A stretch of DNA of 46,987 nt from Algicola sp. (GTDB lineage Bacteria > Bacteroidota > Bacteroidia > Flavobacteriales > Flavobacteriaceae): contig JAAEZN010000018.1 in the NCBI GenBank assembly GCA_018222835.1, positions 1-46,987 on the forward strand, written 5' to 3'. Under the pieces are notes generated by a model. The model was given only the letters and a program-made list of their open reading frames with translations. It was not told where the DNA came from and did not search any database. Position 1 is the stretch's first letter, and every line of letters begins with the position of its first letter. A program made the translations under genes and the position numbers. Of this stretch, positions 25,604 to 34,138 are shown piece by piece.

Positions 25604-26950
25604 TTAATTGCCCAAATGATTTTTTACCCTAGGAATCAACATCAACTCCGTCTGCCTTCCATTAACATATCGGAATCCATCTTCCCCAAAAAAGCCTGCT
25701 TCTTCAAGCATAATTCGTATATCGCGATTCCACTCCGGGATGTTCACAGTGGTATTCAATTCGATAGCGTACACCGTGTTCGGATTCAACGGATAATTCT
25801 CTCCATCGTCTTTCATTACCCCCCCTTGGGCATCCCACATACCGATTGTAGTACCCGCCGAATGGCCATAACTTCCTAATGGATGGGTATATATTGCTGG
25901 TCGTAATCCTGCATTTTTGGCTTCTTGCAGGGCTTTTGCCAAAATATCATTGCCAATCCTTCCTGCTACCATATTCTGGGTTAGATAATCTTGAACCCGG
26001 TTACCATCGTACAGGGCATTTACCAAAAACTTGGGAGCCTCGGTTTCCTCTGGCTTTAAAACATAGGCCAATTCTTGACAATCTGTATTAAGACCAAGGT
26101 AGCTTATTCCAAAATCGCAATGCAACAAATCTCCTTGTTGTATCACTTCGTCATCCGGTCGTCCGGAAAAAGAATATAAATGACTTACTAATTCTTCACT
26201 TGTACGCTGAACATCCACAGTGGGGTGAAACCAAGTTTCCAAACCTAAGTCTGTTACTTTTTGGCGCATCCACCATTCGACCTCGGTAGTAGTTGTTACC
26301 CCGGGAGTTATTACTTTTTCAGAAAAGGCTTCGGCAATAATATCATGGGTTATATCCACCAACTGGCTAAAAATTGTCATTTCCCTTGGTGTACGCGTTT
26401 CTATCCATCTAACGGCCAACTGTTCTGCCGATACCACCTTGGATCGGTATTTTTTAGGAAGGTTTGCCATAAACTCATCATAATCGGTCTTATCAAGGCC
26501 ATCCGCAATATTATGGTCCTTGGAAAAATTCAATCCAATTTTGTTCGGGTTCCGTTCCGAGATCAACTGCATTAATCGTTTCCATTGGTTTGGCTCTTTG
26601 TCCTTGTCCCAAGCAGACATAATACTTTTGCCCACATTGTAGCGCGCAACTGCCAATTTATCCATGGTGTTACTTTCTTTATCCCTATAAAAAAGTAGGA
26701 TGGTTCGCCTTCGGGCATTCAACCAAGTGGCGGGCAACATGGTTTTTAGTACAGGGTCCTCGTTGTATTCCCTAGAGATAAGCACCCACATATCTATTCC
26801 GGTATCATCCATTAATTTAGGGAGCAAATCGGTAAAACGTTCTTCCAGAATTTCATCCACCACTCTGGCCCGTTCTACTTCGGGAAGAATTTGTTGTGAT
26901 AAAACTATAAAAGGTAATAAGAAAAGGGCAAGATTGATAATTTTTTGCAT
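25604..26950 (-). CDS. M24 family metallopeptidase (Xaa-Pro aminopeptidase-like), exported
   Basis: A 448-residue exported protein (signal peptide with cleavage near VLSQQ, residue ~19). The C-terminal pita-bread domain has metal ligands visible in LLHCDFGISYLGLNTD (two Asp), THPLGSYGHSAGT (His), YAIELNT (Glu) and MLEEAGFF (Glu). The N-terminal creatinase-like domain spans about residues 25-200. Members remove N-terminal residues before proline or cleave related amide bonds; this branch is common in the periplasm of Bacteroidota. It starts 33 bases after menE ends on the same strand and may be read from the menC operon. Confidence 0.88.
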   Translation of the reverse strand: MQKIINLALFLLPFIVLSQQILPEVERARVVDEILEERFTDLLPKLMDDTGIDMWVLISREYNEDPVLKTMLPATWLNARRRTILLFYRDKESNTMDKLAVARYNVGKSIMSAWDKDKEPNQWKRLMQLISERNPNKIGLNFSKDHNIADGLDKTDYDEFMANLPKKYRSKVVSAEQLAVRWIETRTPREMTIFSQLVDITHDIIAEAFSEKVITPGVTTTTEVEWWMRQKVTDLGLETWFHPTVDVQRTSEELVSHLYSFSGRPDDEVIQQGDLLHCDFGISYLGLNTDCQELAYVLKPEETEAPKFLVNALYDGNRVQDYLTQNMVAGRIGNDILAKALQEAKNAGLRPAIYTHPLGSYGHSAGTTIGMWDAQGGVMKDDGENYPLNPNTVYAIELNTTVNIPEWNRDIRIMLEEAGFFGEDGFRYVNGRQTELMLIPRVKNHLGN

Positions 26951-26983
26951 GGTTGATCATTTAATGTTTTGAAAGTACAAAAC

Positions 26984-28054
26984 TTAAATAACTTGCTCCA
27001 ACGTTTTTTTACGATCTACTTTCTTGGTCGCTGTTTCTTGAAAAGCTTTTACAAAATAAACTTGCTTGGGCACCTCATATTTTGATATTGCCTTTATGCT
27101 GGCAATGGCCGTAATCAGATCTTTTTTGTCCATAGGTTCACCTTCTACGATAACCACTAATCTCTGACCCAATACCTCGTCTGGTAAACCTATGAGGAAA
27201 AAACGTGAGGTGATGAGTGATGCCAATTTTTCCTCTATTTTTTCGGGTATCAATTTTATTCCACCGGAATTTATAATTGAATCGTACCGACCGACCCAAA
27301 TAAAAGCTGTTTTACTTACCAGTTCCACCAAATCATTGGTTATGATCTTTGTTTCGGATACTTTAGGAGCATCAATTACCAAACATCCTCTTTTATCTTG
27401 CGAAATGGACACATTTGGAAGTGTTTTAAAATGGTTTGATGCGTTTGTATTAATTTGTTTTACCGCAATGTGGGTAATGGTCTCCGTCATTCCATAAGTC
27501 TCATAGGCCCGAACGGATAGCCCACTTAAGTGGTTCCTTAATTTGAAATCCACAGGGGCTCCACCAATAATCAACTTTTTTACTCTAGATAATTGGTGCA
27601 ACGAGTTCTGAACCTGTAAGGGAACCATGGCTACAAAATCGTAGCTTGTATCGTTATTGGTCAATGGTGCTGATGAGGGTTCCTCAAAATCCAATTGCAA
27701 TCCAAGAACCATGGCCCGGACCAGCATCATTTTACCGGCAATCCCAGTACAAGGCAAACATAAAAGCGCTTTTTGGCCTGGTTTTAAATCAAAGAACACT
27801 CCTGTGGCCAAAGCAGAATTTACCATATGCTCCTTTTTAAGCTCAATAGTTTTAGGATCTCCCGTAGAGCCAGAGGTTTGGACCTTAACGGTATCTGAGT
27901 TGGAAATCCAATCCAACAAAAATGTTCCAATTACCTTTTTAAAAGATTTTTCTTGTTCTAATTTTTTGGCGAATTCCTCCAATTGTTGCAAGCCAAGGAA
28001 ATCACCATTAAGACGAAATTCTGAATGTATGTTATGCCAAGCCGGATTCACCAT
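26984..28054 (-). CDS. menE: O-succinylbenzoate-CoA ligase
   Basis: MenE activates O-succinylbenzoate with ATP and CoA in menaquinone synthesis. The 356-residue product is short for the adenylate-forming family (MenE is usually 450-490) but keeps the core: the P-loop TSGSTGDPK, YETYGMTETITHIA, the hinge GRYDSIINSGGIKLIPEKIE, and a C-terminal catalytic Lys region (ATKKVDRKK). The missing part is at the N-terminus, a compact form seen in Bacteroidota. It overlaps the CPBP protease gene by 23 bases, which implies translational coupling, and lies downstream of menC. The assignment rests on motifs plus menC adjacency. Confidence 0.92.
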   Translation of the reverse strand: MVNPAWHNIHSEFRLNGDFLGLQQLEEFAKKLEQEKSFKKVIGTFLLDWISNSDTVKVQTSGSTGDPKTIELKKEHMVNSALATGVFFDLKPGQKALLCLPCTGIAGKMMLVRAMVLGLQLDFEEPSSAPLTNNDTSYDFVAMVPLQVQNSLHQLSRVKKLIIGGAPVDFKLRNHLSGLSVRAYETYGMTETITHIAVKQINTNASNHFKTLPNVSISQDKRGCLVIDAPKVSETKIITNDLVELVSKTAFIWVGRYDSIINSGGIKLIPEKIEEKLASLITSRFFLIGLPDEVLGQRLVVIVEGEPMDKKDLITAIASIKAISKYEVPKQVYFVKAFQETATKKVDRKKTLEQVI

Positions 28055-28970
28055 CGGTCAATGCTACAAATTCCTCTTTGGACACTACGCGTCCGAATAA
28101 TTTTTCCTTCCAATTCTTCCAACCATATTTTCTAGAGAAAATGATTAAAAGAATAGGGTAAACCACAAAAACAGGTATTAAAACGTCCCAACCAAGGACT
28201 GGGTCTGAAACGTCCTTATAAATTGAGTCAGTCTGGAACGCAGTCCAATCGGAAGTAACCAACAACGCAGTTATTAAATTATTGGCCGCATGGAAACCTA
28301 GCGCAAGTTCAAGCCCTTCATCCATTAAAGTTAAAATCCCCAAGAAGAAACCTGTACCTATATAATAAATCATTATACCGGGGCCCAATTTTTCAACCTC
28401 TGGATTGGCAGCATGCATTAACCCAAATAAGGTGGAAGTAATTATCAACGGGACCCATCGATTCTTAGCCATTAACCCTATGCCCTGCATCATATGGCCC
28501 CTGAACAAATATTCTTCAAAGCTGGTCTGCAAAGGAATCAGCAATACGGCTATAATAGCCAGCGGAATGAACTTTCCCAAATTAAAGTTTAACTCATAAT
28601 TTTCAGGTGAAAAATAAATATCTATTCCAGTGAGTAAAATGGTAATACCCCCCCATAAACCAAACGCATAAAAAATACGTTTCCAATCAATCTTTTTGCG
28701 TGATGTAGTAAGTGAGGTAATGGATTGTTGATGAACCAATAGTGTCCAACCCAACACAACAAAAAAGCCAACCACCAAAGGTGCCAAAAGTATAATCAAT
28801 ACAAGGTTTGTCCCGAATCTATCTATAATCTGTTGCATGGCATCTTCCATACTTATCGGAGAATTTATGGTAGTAATATAATTGAGTACCATAAATGCTA
28901 TAAATCCAATTGGCAACACCAAATACTTCCAAAGTCCTTCGCTTCCTTTATATCCTTGCTCTATATACAT
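28032..28970 (-). CDS. CPBP intramembrane protease within the menC-menE operon
   Basis: This 312-residue protein has about eight membrane helices. The CPBP motifs are SFEEYLFRGHM (paired Glu, Arg), FGLMHAANP (His) and LGFHAANNL (His, Asn). CPBP members include Rce1, which cleaves prenylated proteins, and bacteriocin-immunity proteins; no substrate is known for this one. The gene overlaps menC upstream by 10 bases and menE downstream by 23 bases, so it is translated as an integral part of the menaquinone operon. A role in maturing or turning over a quinone-pathway membrane protein is possible, but this is inference from position only. Confidence 0.9.
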   Translation of the reverse strand: MYIEQGYKGSEGLWKYLVLPIGFIAFMVLNYITTINSPISMEDAMQQIIDRFGTNLVLIILLAPLVVGFFVVLGWTLLVHQQSITSLTTSRKKIDWKRIFYAFGLWGGITILLTGIDIYFSPENYELNFNLGKFIPLAIIAVLLIPLQTSFEEYLFRGHMMQGIGLMAKNRWVPLIITSTLFGLMHAANPEVEKLGPGIMIYYIGTGFFLGILTLMDEGLELALGFHAANNLITALLVTSDWTAFQTDSIYKDVSDPVLGWDVLIPVFVVYPILLIIFSRKYGWKNWKEKLFGRVVSKEEFVALTDGESGLA

Positions 28971-30013
28971 ATGTTTTTTATTAAATCCATATCCCAGTCT
29001 TTTGCTTGTCGGTAATATAATTTGCCTTGCGATACTTCCAACGGACTCTCAATATTGTTGGTGAACAAACTTCCCGTTCCCAAACCTTGAGGCATTGTTG
29101 TTTTTAACGAATTGGTGAATTGTGCGATAGCATTCAGTCCTATATTACTCTCCAAGGCACTGGTAATCCACCAACCTATATTTTTGCTTTTAGCTAGATC
29201 TATCCATTCCCGACTACCTCCTATCCCACCCACTAAACTAGGCTTTAAAATAATGTATTGAGGTTGTATGGTTTGCAGCAGTTCTTGCTTGTTTGTTACA
29301 TCAAAAATACCGATCAATTCTTCGTCCAATGCTATGGGCAATGTTGTTCTTTTACATAATTCTGCCATTTCTTCCCATTGTCCCGCTTTTATGGGTTGTT
29401 CAATGGAGTGAATGTTGAACGTTGACAGTATTTGGAGCTTTTCCATAGCTTCGGCTGGAGAAAAAGCGCCGTTGGCATCCACACGAAGCTCGATCTCATC
29501 CGGTGAAAAATTTTTCCTAATGGATTTGAGTATGGATACTTCTTTATCAAAATCGATTGCTCCAATTTTCATCTTTATACAACTAAAACCATCGGCAAGT
29601 TTTTGCTCTAATTGCCGCAACATAAAATCTACATCTCCCATCCAAATAAGGCCATTTATTGGAATCGCAGATTCGTTCTTTGTAAAATCTGAAGGAAACA
29701 ATTCAAAACAATTTGGTGACCGAAAGGACAATAAGGCTTGCTCCACCCCAAACTGAATGGACGGGAACTCCTTTAATTGCAACAAGAGCTCCTCCTTTTC
29801 CAAATGCATATTATTGCAGGCCCACTTTAGTTTTTCCTCAAAATCCGGGCGATCGTCCACACTTAAACCTCGTAAAATACCACACTCCCCTATACCAAAA
29901 GCATTATTGTCCTGCAGTACAATGTACCATGTTTCCTTCTGTGTCATCACCCCACGGGAGGTACCGCTGGGAACTTTAAAATCGAGAGTGTACTTTTTAT
30001 AGGTTGCTTTCAT
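28961..30013 (-). CDS. menC: O-succinylbenzoate synthase
   Basis: MenC dehydrates SHCHC to O-succinylbenzoate for menaquinone. The 350-residue enolase-superfamily enzyme shows the muconate-lactonising type active site: CIKMKIG (general-base Lys), RVDANGAF (Asp), SIEQPI (Glu), LDEEL (Asp) and ILKPSLVGG (second Lys), in the correct order. The ORF can be extended to 30073, but the ATG at 30013 matches the family start (KATYKKYTLDFK) and lies 9 bases after a full-match -7 element at 30023-30030. It overlaps the following CPBP gene by 10 bases. The SDR gene is divergent, 45 bases away. Confidence 0.94.
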   Translation of the reverse strand: MKATYKKYTLDFKVPSGTSRGVMTQKETWYIVLQDNNAFGIGECGILRGLSVDDRPDFEEKLKWACNNMHLEKEELLLQLKEFPSIQFGVEQALLSFRSPNCFELFPSDFTKNESAIPINGLIWMGDVDFMLRQLEQKLADGFSCIKMKIGAIDFDKEVSILKSIRKNFSPDEIELRVDANGAFSPAEAMEKLQILSTFNIHSIEQPIKAGQWEEMAELCKRTTLPIALDEELIGIFDVTNKQELLQTIQPQYIILKPSLVGGIGGSREWIDLAKSKNIGWWITSALESNIGLNAIAQFTNSLKTTMPQGLGTGSLFTNNIESPLEVSQGKLYYRQAKDWDMDLIKNICI

Positions 30014-30022
30014 GAAGTAGTT

Positions 30023-30030
30023 CAAATTTA
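30023..30030 (-). promoter_or_regulatory. -7 promoter element of the menC operon
   Basis: The minus strand reads TAAATTTG, a full match to TAnnTTTG, 9 bases before the menC ATG. The leader would be only a few bases. Confidence 0.6.
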
Positions 30031-30058
30031 AGTATATTTTAAATCTAAAAAAGTACAT

Positions 30059-30853
30059 ATGGGAAGTATCCATAAAAAAACGATCTGGATTACCGGCGCA
30101 TCATCTGGAATTGGCAAGAGTCTGGCCTTGGAGCTGAGTTTGTACCCTTGCAATCTTATTTTATCCTCCCGGAAAGAAATTGAACTTAATAAGGTAAAGG
30201 AGTTGTGCGGAGGTTCCCATAACGTTTCCGTTCTTCCGTTAGATTTAAAAGATTATGATGAAATGGAAAGTCTAACCCAAAAAGCCATTTCTTTTTATGG
30301 TAAAATAGATGTGCTGATCAATAATGCCGGGATTAGTCAACGTTCTTTGATTTTGGATACAAAACTTAAAGTTTATGAGCAGCTTATAGCTATCAATTAT
30401 TTGGGTACAGTAGCGCTTTCCAAAGCAGTACTTCCCCACTTTATTGCCAACAAAACAGGACATTTTGTTACCGTGACCAGTTTAATGGGGAAATTTGGTT
30501 CGCCCTACCGCTCAGGTTACTGTGGGGCCAAACATGCGCTACATGGCTTTTTTGATGTAATGCGCATGGAACACGAAAAAAATGGGGTTCAAGTTACATT
30601 GGTCTGCCCTGGATTTGTGCGAACTAATGTGGCAAAAAATGCACTTACGGCAGATGGTTCTCCACAAAAGGATGATGATGATGCCACACAGAACGGAATA
30701 AGCCCGGAATCGGCTGCAAAGGAAATAATCAAGGCCATTGAGAAGAATAAATTTGAAATATATGTGGGCGGAAAAGAAGTGAAAGGAATCTATCTTAAAA
30801 GGTTCTTTCCAAAACTGCTGCACAAAGTGGTGTTAAAAAGCCAGGTAAGGTAA
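30059..30853 (+). CDS. Short-chain dehydrogenase/reductase (classical SDR)
   Basis: The 264-residue product is a classical SDR: cofactor loop TGASSGIG near the N-terminus, the NNAG strand (LINNAGISQ), catalytic Ser in VTSLMG, and the catalytic YxxxK as YCGAKHA. A C-terminal extension with basic residues (YLKRFFPKLLHKVV) resembles DHRS7-like reductases that associate with membranes and act on lipids, retinoids or steroids. The cofactor preference is not obvious. It is divergent from menC, with a TATATTTT sequence (30033-30040) as a possible -7 element. The stop lies 1 base from the end of the convergent histidine kinase gene. Confidence 0.9.
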   Translation: MGSIHKKTIWITGASSGIGKSLALELSLYPCNLILSSRKEIELNKVKELCGGSHNVSVLPLDLKDYDEMESLTQKAISFYGKIDVLINNAGISQRSLILDTKLKVYEQLIAINYLGTVALSKAVLPHFIANKTGHFVTVTSLMGKFGSPYRSGYCGAKHALHGFFDVMRMEHEKNGVQVTLVCPGFVRTNVAKNALTADGSPQKDDDDATQNGISPESAAKEIIKAIEKNKFEIYVGGKEVKGIYLKRFFPKLLHKVVLKSQVR

Positions 30854-30854
30854 A

Positions 30855-32813
30855 TCAACTAAAGTTGAACCAGAATCGAACGCCTTCTTGGTCCCTGTCC
30901 ACATTTAACTTGGATTGGAGCTGGTTAACCAATCGATTTATCAGGCGGAGACCCATGGAAGAGTGAGCTCTTTCATCACTATCCTCTGGGAGCCCTACTC
31001 CATTATCCGTGTACTCAAAATACCCTTGGTCTCCATTTTTACGCAAATGAATGTAGATTTTTCCGTTTTCATCGTTATCGGGGAAGGCATATTTAAACGA
31101 ATTGGATACCAGCTCGTTCAAAATCAAACCAAAAGGAATGGCACGATCAATGTCGAGTTCGGTACCCTCTGCATCAATAGTGATACTTATATTATGCCCT
31201 CCTTTTTTGTAAACGGATTGTACGCTATTGATCAAACTCTCGATATAACCCTGCATTTCAATTACCGAAAGATCATCGTTTTGATACAGTTTTTGATGGA
31301 TCAATGCCATGGCCTTTACCCTACTTTTTCCTTCTTCCAATGCAACAATCGCTGCTTTGCTTCGTGTGTTCTTGGTCTGTAAGCTCAATAAACTGGATAC
31401 CATCTGTAGGTTGTTCTTTACTCTATGGTGGATTTCCTTCAACAAGGAATCCTTCTCTACCAACGAGTTTTCGATGATATGCTTTTGCTCGGCAATAAGC
31501 CGTTGGTTTTTGATACTCTTTAAATAGGCGTACACCAATCCAGCAAAACCCAAAAGCGTAAAAATCAATGAAATAAATACCAGATTGATTCGCTCATCCT
31601 TGGCTTTCATTTCGCTTCGGGCCAATTCGTTTATCTTTTTTTGCTCATCTATCAACCTTTGGGAATTCTCCAGGTCTTCGTTGGCTACAATGGTAACTAG
31701 CTGCTGCTTTATTAGGGCAGATTGTTTTTTGGCCAAAGAATCTTTGATTCTTTCGTTCCTTTTATAATAGATTGATGAGTTCTTATAATTTTCAACTTTA
31801 TCATAAAAAGCGGCCAACAAGCTGTTTTTCTTTATGGTCTGTATAACGGTGATATTATCAAACTCGGCATCGAGGTGCTTTTTGGCCTCGGTAAAGCGTT
31901 CCATTTGCAAATTGGCTTCCGCAAGAAAAAGTGTATTGTCCACTACCTCGTTCTTATCCTTATTGTAGGGTGACTTTGCAAGGGTTTCTATACTGGATTG
32001 TAAAAGTGGAACTGCATCTTCGTAATTACCCAACATTACATGGCACTTGGCTATGTTGCCTTCGATTTCTGCTTTTAGCAATTCGCTCTCGAACATATCC
32101 GATGCGCTTTTTTGAACGGTGATATCGTTCATATACACTCCCAAATAATGATTTGCTTTTTTTAGCTCGCTCAAAGCCGTTGGAGCAGAATCGTCCAATC
32201 TGAGGTAATTTCCAACTTTACTGTGGTACTTGGCCAAACCGTAGGAATCGTTATCTGCAATGGTCGGCTTAACCTCCATAATATACTGGTTCCTTGCCTT
32301 TCTGTATAGCCCCAGATTACTGTAGATGTCATAGAAAGAAACATTATTGGTAATGCCCAGCTCTCGCTTCTGTTTTCTAATTTCTATCTGTTTATCGAAT
32401 AATTGGAGATTGGCGTAATTATCGTCAAGAACATCCAAAATTATTTTTTGTGAATCTGTATCGAGCGAATCTTTGATGCCATATAGTTCCTTGGCAAGCG
32501 CAGTACTTTTGTCGTACTCTCCCAAATCGTTGTACACCTGGGCCTGCATTACTTTGTACAGTCTTGTGGCTACCGTGTCCTCGGTTTTTTGGGCATTGGA
32601 CAAATAGATTTTAATGGTATCCAACCAATCGTAGGCAGAATTGACGTTGTAACGGTCCAATGAGTTGAAAAACACATCGAAACGCTGTGACGGCAGATCG
32701 GTATCCTGAAATTCCTTCAGTTTGCTTTCTTCATCAAAGGAAAAATCCTGTCCCGATGCTGCAAAGAAAAAAATAAAAAATACTGAGGTAAATAAAATTA
32801 CGTAACGTCCCAT
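30855..32813 (-). CDS. TPR-containing sensor histidine kinase (HisKA_2 type)
   Basis: The 652-residue product has a signal peptide, a periplasmic helical-repeat (TPR) region of about 370 residues (for example QAQVYNDLGEYDKSTALAKELY and AKCHVMLGNYEDAVPLLQSS), a coiled segment, a membrane helix near residues 412-432, and a cytoplasmic kinase. The phosphoacceptor box is EIHHRVKNNLQMVSSLLSLQ (HisKA_2), followed by the ATPase N-box (LNELVSNSFKYAF) and G-box (YTDNGVGLP). ATG 32813 is chosen over 32840 because it opens the signal peptide. Its likely partner is the LytTR regulator at 33347-34105, across a 533-base spacer containing 21-base-spaced direct repeats. The signal is unknown. Confidence 0.92.
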   Translation of the reverse strand: MGRYVILFTSVFFIFFFAASGQDFSFDEESKLKEFQDTDLPSQRFDVFFNSLDRYNVNSAYDWLDTIKIYLSNAQKTEDTVATRLYKVMQAQVYNDLGEYDKSTALAKELYGIKDSLDTDSQKIILDVLDDNYANLQLFDKQIEIRKQKRELGITNNVSFYDIYSNLGLYRKARNQYIMEVKPTIADNDSYGLAKYHSKVGNYLRLDDSAPTALSELKKANHYLGVYMNDITVQKSASDMFESELLKAEIEGNIAKCHVMLGNYEDAVPLLQSSIETLAKSPYNKDKNEVVDNTLFLAEANLQMERFTEAKKHLDAEFDNITVIQTIKKNSLLAAFYDKVENYKNSSIYYKRNERIKDSLAKKQSALIKQQLVTIVANEDLENSQRLIDEQKKINELARSEMKAKDERINLVFISLIFTLLGFAGLVYAYLKSIKNQRLIAEQKHIIENSLVEKDSLLKEIHHRVKNNLQMVSSLLSLQTKNTRSKAAIVALEEGKSRVKAMALIHQKLYQNDDLSVIEMQGYIESLINSVQSVYKKGGHNISITIDAEGTELDIDRAIPFGLILNELVSNSFKYAFPDNDENGKIYIHLRKNGDQGYFEYTDNGVGLPEDSDERAHSSMGLRLINRLVNQLQSKLNVDRDQEGVRFWFNFS

Positions 32814-33002
32814 TAATTTAATTGATACAGTGACTACCAAAGTAGTAATCCTATATTATTATCGTGCCCTTTATTCCTTTATTGCCCCGATAACATTCAA
32901 ATCCAATCATAGAACAGCCTACTGAATTGCAATGTATGGGGTATATAAAGAACGTTAGTTTGTCCACAAAATTAAATTCCAGAGAAGAGAGTTGCTCACT
33001 AT

Positions 33003-33034
33003 TGTTGTGAAACAATGATTTTCTGTTGTGAAAC
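33003..33034 (+). promoter_or_regulatory. Direct repeat TGTTGTGAAAC x2, candidate LytTR operator
   Basis: Two identical 11-mers (33003-33013 and 33024-33034) start 21 bases apart, two helical turns. LytTR regulators such as AgrA bind direct repeats with this period. The site is about 190 bases upstream of the kinase start. A third near-copy (TGTTGTGAAC) is at 33244-33253. Confidence 0.55.
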
Positions 33035-33122
33035 GATTTAAATCATATGTCAATCGACATTTTATCGATGTTTTATGCTTTTTATGGATTAAACCGATCA
33101 AAAACAAAGGTTCTTAAAATTG

Positions 33123-33156
33123 AAAAAGGCCCTGCTTTTTACAACAAGACCCTTTT
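33123..33156 (-). terminator. Candidate minus-strand terminator in the spacer
   Basis: On the minus strand AAAAGGGTCTTG and CAGGGCCTTTTT pair over 12 positions with three G-U pairs around a 10-base loop, ending in T. It could end a short RNA or be a second terminator for the LytTR gene. Confidence 0.45.
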
Positions 33157-33293
33157 ACGAGAACACTATATGAAAATGAAAAAATTACTTTCTGAATTAT
33201 TACACTGCTAAAGTACCGGTATTGCATGGTCAATGAAAAATATTGTTGTGAACCCATCAAAAGTTGTGGTTATCCCAGACTTTGGACAATGTG

Positions 33294-33319
33294 CAAAAAA
33301 AAGTGCCCTAAAGGGCACT
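33294..33319 (-). terminator. Rho-independent terminator of the LytTR gene
   Basis: AGTGCCCT and AGGGCACT form a perfect 8-bp stem with a 2-base centre, followed by eight T on the minus strand. It is 28 bases after the regulator stop codon. Confidence 0.9.
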
Positions 33320-33346
33320 AATACTATTCTTTAATTATGGGGAACA

Positions 33347-34105
33347 TTAACTGTTCATTGATGAAAGAATAAACTCCTTAAAATCCTTGGAGATAGGAAT
33401 AAGATTATTGTTGATCATAATATCTTTTGAATTAATGGCATCGATATGATCCACATTCACAATATATGATTTATGGGCTCTATAAAATTTGTTCTTGGGT
33501 AATTTCTCTAAATAATCCTTTAAAGGTGACCTTACCAAAAACTTCTTATCCACAGTATTTACCTCTAGATACACATTATCTGCTTTGATAAATTGAATAT
33601 CGGTAAACTGAATCCTGTAGTAAAGATGTTGTTTCTTCACAAAAATGGAATCCTTTAATACGGAGTTCGAAGTAATTTCATCAGCAGCTTCTTGGTTGGC
33701 ATCAACCTTTTCCGCGCCTTTTTTTGCATAATTAAAATTGGACAGGGCAATTTCTATGGATGTGTACAGGTCCTGCTGCTCAAATGGTTTAACCAGATAA
33801 CCATCTGGCTTTACCGTTTTGGCGTTTTCTACCGTAGCACGGTCCGAGTTAGAGGTAACAAAAATAAAGGGAATGTTATAAGTTTCGCGAATATGCTTCC
33901 CTAGGTCGATTCCCGTTTTGTCCGAAGCCAAGATGATATCAATTAACACCAAATCAACATGGTTGTTCTTCAACACATCTACCGCTTGTTCGTACACTAT
34001 GACATTATCCACAATTTCATAGCCGATTTCCTCTAGCATGGATTGCATATCATCGGCGATGATTACATTGTCCTCTACGATCAAAATTTTTATCGGATGT
34101 TCCAA
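33347..34105 (-). CDS. LytTR family response regulator
   Basis: The 252-residue product has a receiver domain (about 5-120: ILIVEDN, phosphoacceptor D56 in LVLIDI, FVTSNSD, YLVKPF) and a C-terminal LytTR DNA-binding domain (about 150-250: YYRIQFTDIQFIKADNVYLEV, FYRAHKSYIVNVDHID, IPISKDFKEF). It should activate genes when phosphorylated by a histidine kinase, probably the one at 30855-32813. The start is TTG 34105: no in-frame ATG exists nearby and a stop lies a few codons upstream. It follows menA by 33 bases, so it is probably transcribed with the SPOR-menA operon and ends at the terminator 33294-33319. Confidence 0.92.
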   Translation of the reverse strand: MEHPIKILIVEDNVIIADDMQSMLEEIGYEIVDNVIVYEQAVDVLKNNHVDLVLIDIILASDKTGIDLGKHIRETYNIPFIFVTSNSDRATVENAKTVKPDGYLVKPFEQQDLYTSIEIALSNFNYAKKGAEKVDANQEAADEITSNSVLKDSIFVKKQHLYYRIQFTDIQFIKADNVYLEVNTVDKKFLVRSPLKDYLEKLPKNKFYRAHKSYIVNVDHIDAINSKDIMINNNLIPISKDFKEFILSSMNS

Positions 34106-34138
34106 GTTCCTTAAAGTTTATTTGGTTGTAAGTCAAAT

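Larger units (their letters stand above)
32814..33346. other. Long non-coding spacer between kinase and LytTR genes
   Basis: 533 bases without a convincing gene. It holds the LytTR-type direct repeat (33003-33034), further GTTGTG motifs at 33245 and 33263, a possible minus-strand promoter (AACTTTTG, 33258-33265), a candidate terminator (33123-33156) and the strong terminator of the regulator gene (33294-33319). A 13-codon ORF on the plus strand (33170-33211) is too short to support. Confidence 0.7.

Noticed and set aside
33170-33211. 13-codon ORF (MKMKKLLSELLHC) in the kinase-LytTR spacer
   Set aside because: Too short, with no promoter at the right distance; could be chance.
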